In this document: one piece after another, positions 62,273 to 64,000 of the stretch
How positions within the stretch are numbered: position 1 is the first letter of the stretch
How the letters are laid out: each line of letters begins with the position of its first letter
Assembly (NCBI GenBank): GCA_018261905.1
Contig: JAGTRU010000001.1
Coordinates: forward strand, 1 to 64,000
Reading direction: 5' to 3'
DNA length: 64,000 nt
DNA from: Pseudomonadota bacterium
GTDB lineage: Bacteria > Pseudomonadota > Gammaproteobacteria > Burkholderiales > Rhodocyclaceae
Notes under the pieces: model-generated
What the model saw: the letters and a program-made list of their open reading frames with translations, nothing else
What the model was told of the DNA's origin: nothing
Databases searched by the model: none
Translations under genes and position numbers: made by a program

Positions 62273-63123
62273 GCATGGTTCGCGGAAATATCGTTTGGCT
62301 GGCTTCCTATCCCAAGTCGGGAAATACCTGGTTGCGCATTGTGCTCGGTCATCTGATGAACAAAGAAAAGAGCACTATCGTTGATATCAATCAGTTGCCC
62401 TTGCTCCGCGATGGCATTGCCAGTGGCCGCGATCTGTTCGACGAGGAGGTTGGAGTGCCGGCAGCGGATCTGGATACCGATACCATCGATCGGCTGCGCC
62501 CGCGGGTTTACGAAACTCTCTCCCGGGAGGCCAACAGGCAAATGTTCATCAAGGCCCATGATGCCTATCTGCCCACGCCCGGCGGCGAACCCATGTTTCC
62601 CCGTAGTGCCACCTGGGGGGTGATCCATGTCGTACGCAATCCCCGGGACGTGGCAGTCTCTTATGCCGATCACACAGCCGTCAGCCTAGATCGTGCCATA
62701 GAAGAACTCGGCAATCCGCAGAATTGCTGGTGTGGGAAAAGGCATCGGCTTCATGAGCAGTTACGTCAGCAGCTAAGCGACTGGAGCGGGCATGCCGATA
62801 GCTGGCTCAACTCTCCCTTGCCGCGCCTGACGATTCGATATGAAGACATGCTGGCGAGCCCCGAAAAGACCTTCGCTGAGGTGGCAGCTTTTTGCGGTTT
62901 GGCTGCTACTGCGCTTGACGTTGCCCTAGCGGTCGAGGCCAGTCGCTTCGAGCGATTGCAGGAGATGGAAGCAACGAGCCGCTTTCGGGAGAGTCCGCGT
63001 CGAGGCGGGCGTTTTTTTCGCCGCGGCGTTGCCGGGGGCTGGAAAGATGTTTTGACCATGGAACAGGCCAGCCGTATCGTAGAACGACATGGCTCAATGA
63101 TGCAGCGGTTCGGATATTTATAA
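62254..63123 (+). CDS. PAPS-dependent sulfotransferase
   Basis: A 289-residue sulfotransferase. The 5'-phosphosulfate loop is ASYPKSGNTWLRIVLG near residue 18 and the 3'-phosphate motif HVVRNPRDVAVSYADH near 125. The C-terminal GVAGGWKDVLT stretch matches the RKGxxGDWK region. It transfers sulfate from PAPS, made by the nearby APS kinase, to a hydroxyl acceptor. GGAGG precedes ATG 62254; ATG 62275 is an alternative. It overlaps the kinase gene by 19 bp. Confidence 0.88.
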   Translation: MVTPELSMVRGNIVWLASYPKSGNTWLRIVLGHLMNKEKSTIVDINQLPLLRDGIASGRDLFDEEVGVPAADLDTDTIDRLRPRVYETLSREANRQMFIKAHDAYLPTPGGEPMFPRSATWGVIHVVRNPRDVAVSYADHTAVSLDRAIEELGNPQNCWCGKRHRLHEQLRQQLSDWSGHADSWLNSPLPRLTIRYEDMLASPEKTFAEVAAFCGLAATALDVALAVEASRFERLQEMEATSRFRESPRRGGRFFRRGVAGGWKDVLTMEQASRIVERHGSMMQRFGYL

Positions 63124-63126
63124 AAT

Positions 63127-63903
63127 ATGATCAATGGGGATGTTATGGATACGGCTATGCTTTCCGATCTTCCGGATTTTCGGGTTGGCAAAGGTTTTGT
63201 GGCGGATAACCTGCGTCGGGCCGTAGCTGCCGGCCATCTGGTCCTTACTGCGGAAGGAAAACTGGGCTGGACAGACGAATACGACATCGAATCCTCAACA
63301 TGGCTCTTTATCAGGAACGCCAAGTTGGATCGCCCACCATGCAAGTTTTTGTTCCATTTTCTGTTTGAGACTGCTTATGATCGGCAGGCTGTTCCTCATG
63401 CTTGCCAGAGTTGTTTCAAAGTAAAAGTATTGCCACTCACGTTAAAGCAGACTTTGGCTGTTCGAGAAGTGGCCCGGGGTATTCCCTGTCATTCAAAATG
63501 TGGGCCGGAAGTCGGGAATCGCTATTCTCAAAGTCTTTACGGCGGGTTTTTCTATTGCGCCGGATTGGACCATGCCCGTGAAATATATCGTCAGGTGCGA
63601 GTGGCGGTCGATGCCAATCCAGCGCTTGGGCCGGATGTCGCCATGCGCATCAAGCGTGGTTGTACAGAATATGAGGTCTATTGTGGCCCGTCCGACCGCT
63701 GGACTTTCCAGGCCGGCCAGGAAGAACTGGAAGCGCAGTTACAGCAACGCTTCAGGTCCTTGGCGGACAAGAAAAAGGAGGGGGATGAGTTTTCCCTCCT
63801 GATGAAATGGATAGAAATTGCCTACGCCATTGGTGACGATACCTATCTCGAATTCACCCGGGGGCGGCGCCTGTTTCCCGAAACGGTCAGTTATTCGCCA
63901 TAG
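63127..63903 (+). CDS. Unknown Cys-containing protein downstream of the sulfotransferase
   Basis: A 258-residue protein I do not recognise. Two close cysteine pairs, HACQSCFKV near 97 and PCHSKCGPE near 124, and further cysteines in GGFFYCAG, CTEYEVYC form a possible metal or Fe-S site. It starts three bases after the sulfotransferase stop, so it belongs to the same transcript. A second ATG at 63145 is possible. No function is proposed. Confidence 0.65.
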   Translation: MINGDVMDTAMLSDLPDFRVGKGFVADNLRRAVAAGHLVLTAEGKLGWTDEYDIESSTWLFIRNAKLDRPPCKFLFHFLFETAYDRQAVPHACQSCFKVKVLPLTLKQTLAVREVARGIPCHSKCGPEVGNRYSQSLYGGFFYCAGLDHAREIYRQVRVAVDANPALGPDVAMRIKRGCTEYEVYCGPSDRWTFQAGQEELEAQLQQRFRSLADKKKEGDEFSLLMKWIEIAYAIGDDTYLEFTRGRRLFPETVSYSP

Positions 63904-63949
63904 CCCGGTATTGTGTCAGGTTGGCTAAGACTGGGCGCGCCGACAACAA

Positions 63950-64000
63950 TTATTCATTTCCGCCCTCGACGTGGCGAATGAAGGCGCCGACCGACAGTCC
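63950..64000 (-). CDS. Possible C-terminus of a leftward gene cut by the window edge
   Basis: On the minus strand the last 51 bases encode GLSVGAFIRHVEGGNE and a TAA stop. It reads protein-like and is separated by 46 bp from the convergent unknown gene. Too short to assign. Confidence 0.35.
   Translation of the reverse strand, partial: GLSVGAFIRHVEGGNE

Noticed and set aside
1..64000. CRISPR arrays, rRNA or tRNA genes
   Set aside because: I saw no regularly spaced repeats with spacers and no tRNA or rRNA signature, though a tRNA search program was not run.

Overview
The window is a GC-rich stretch with the gene families and codon use of a betaproteobacterium or similar proteobacterium. The species cannot be fixed from the sequence. 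About 56.8 of the 64 kb reads as the inside and right end of a Tn4371-family integrative conjugative element (ICE). Its backbone genes appear in the usual order: radC, DUF932, DUF736, XRE regulator, DUF2958, DUF2285, AlpA-like regulator, repA, parA, small partner gene, DUF2840, traF, relaxase, LysR, eexN-type lipoprotein, traG, copG-type gene, trbB, trbC, trbD, trbE, trbJ, trbL, trbF, trbG, trbI and DUF2274. The integrase and left attachment site would lie to the left and are not seen.

Cargo sits in gaps of this backbone. (1) 1-4441: the 3' end of a group II intron inside an IS66 transposase gene, then a leftward RelB/DinJ-type antitoxin gene and a three-gene ABC-three-component (ABC-3C) operon. 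(2) 6.8-10.5 kb: a 1095-residue SF1 helicase gene replacing most of a small backbone gene, which survives as a frameshifted stub. (3) 19.7-21.5 kb: a divergent LysR / NAD(P)H-quinone oxidoreductase pair with a clear operator palindrome. (4) 21.8-28.8 kb: an apparently uncharacterised biosynthetic operon of a 5-aminolevulinate-synthase-like enzyme, a GNAT acetyltransferase, a Gfo/Idh/MocA oxidoreductase, a glutamine-dependent asparagine-synthetase-like enzyme and an MFS exporter, with a divergent XRE regulator. (5) 30.2-35.9 kb: a MITE-like repeat, an AT-rich gene for a TOPRIM protein without an ATPase domain, and a SIR2-HerA defence pair. (6) 48.6-56.6 kb: a zinc-ribbon protein of unknown function upstream of a Gabija-like OLD nuclease / UvrD helicase pair, then a HipB-HipA toxin-antitoxin pair.

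The transfer genes work as one machine. The relaxase nicks the element and TraG couples it to the channel. TrbB, TrbC, TrbD, TrbE, TrbJ, TrbL, TrbF, TrbG and TrbI build the type IV secretion channel, and the TraF peptidase matures the pilin. RepA with nearby iterons and ParA suggests the excised circle can replicate and be partitioned. Most neighbouring tra/trb genes overlap by ATGA, pointing to translational coupling.

From about 56.9 kb to the end the style changes to what looks like host sequence. It holds a modification locus with a nucleotidyltransferase, an ABC exporter, an APS kinase, a lasso-peptide B2-type protease homologue, an HPr-kinase-like protein, a sulfotransferase and an unknown Cys-containing protein. 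I infer a RiPP (lasso-like) or exopolysaccharide-associated locus in which PAPS is made locally for sulfation. No precursor peptide, RRE/PqqD protein or lasso cyclase is visible before the window ends.
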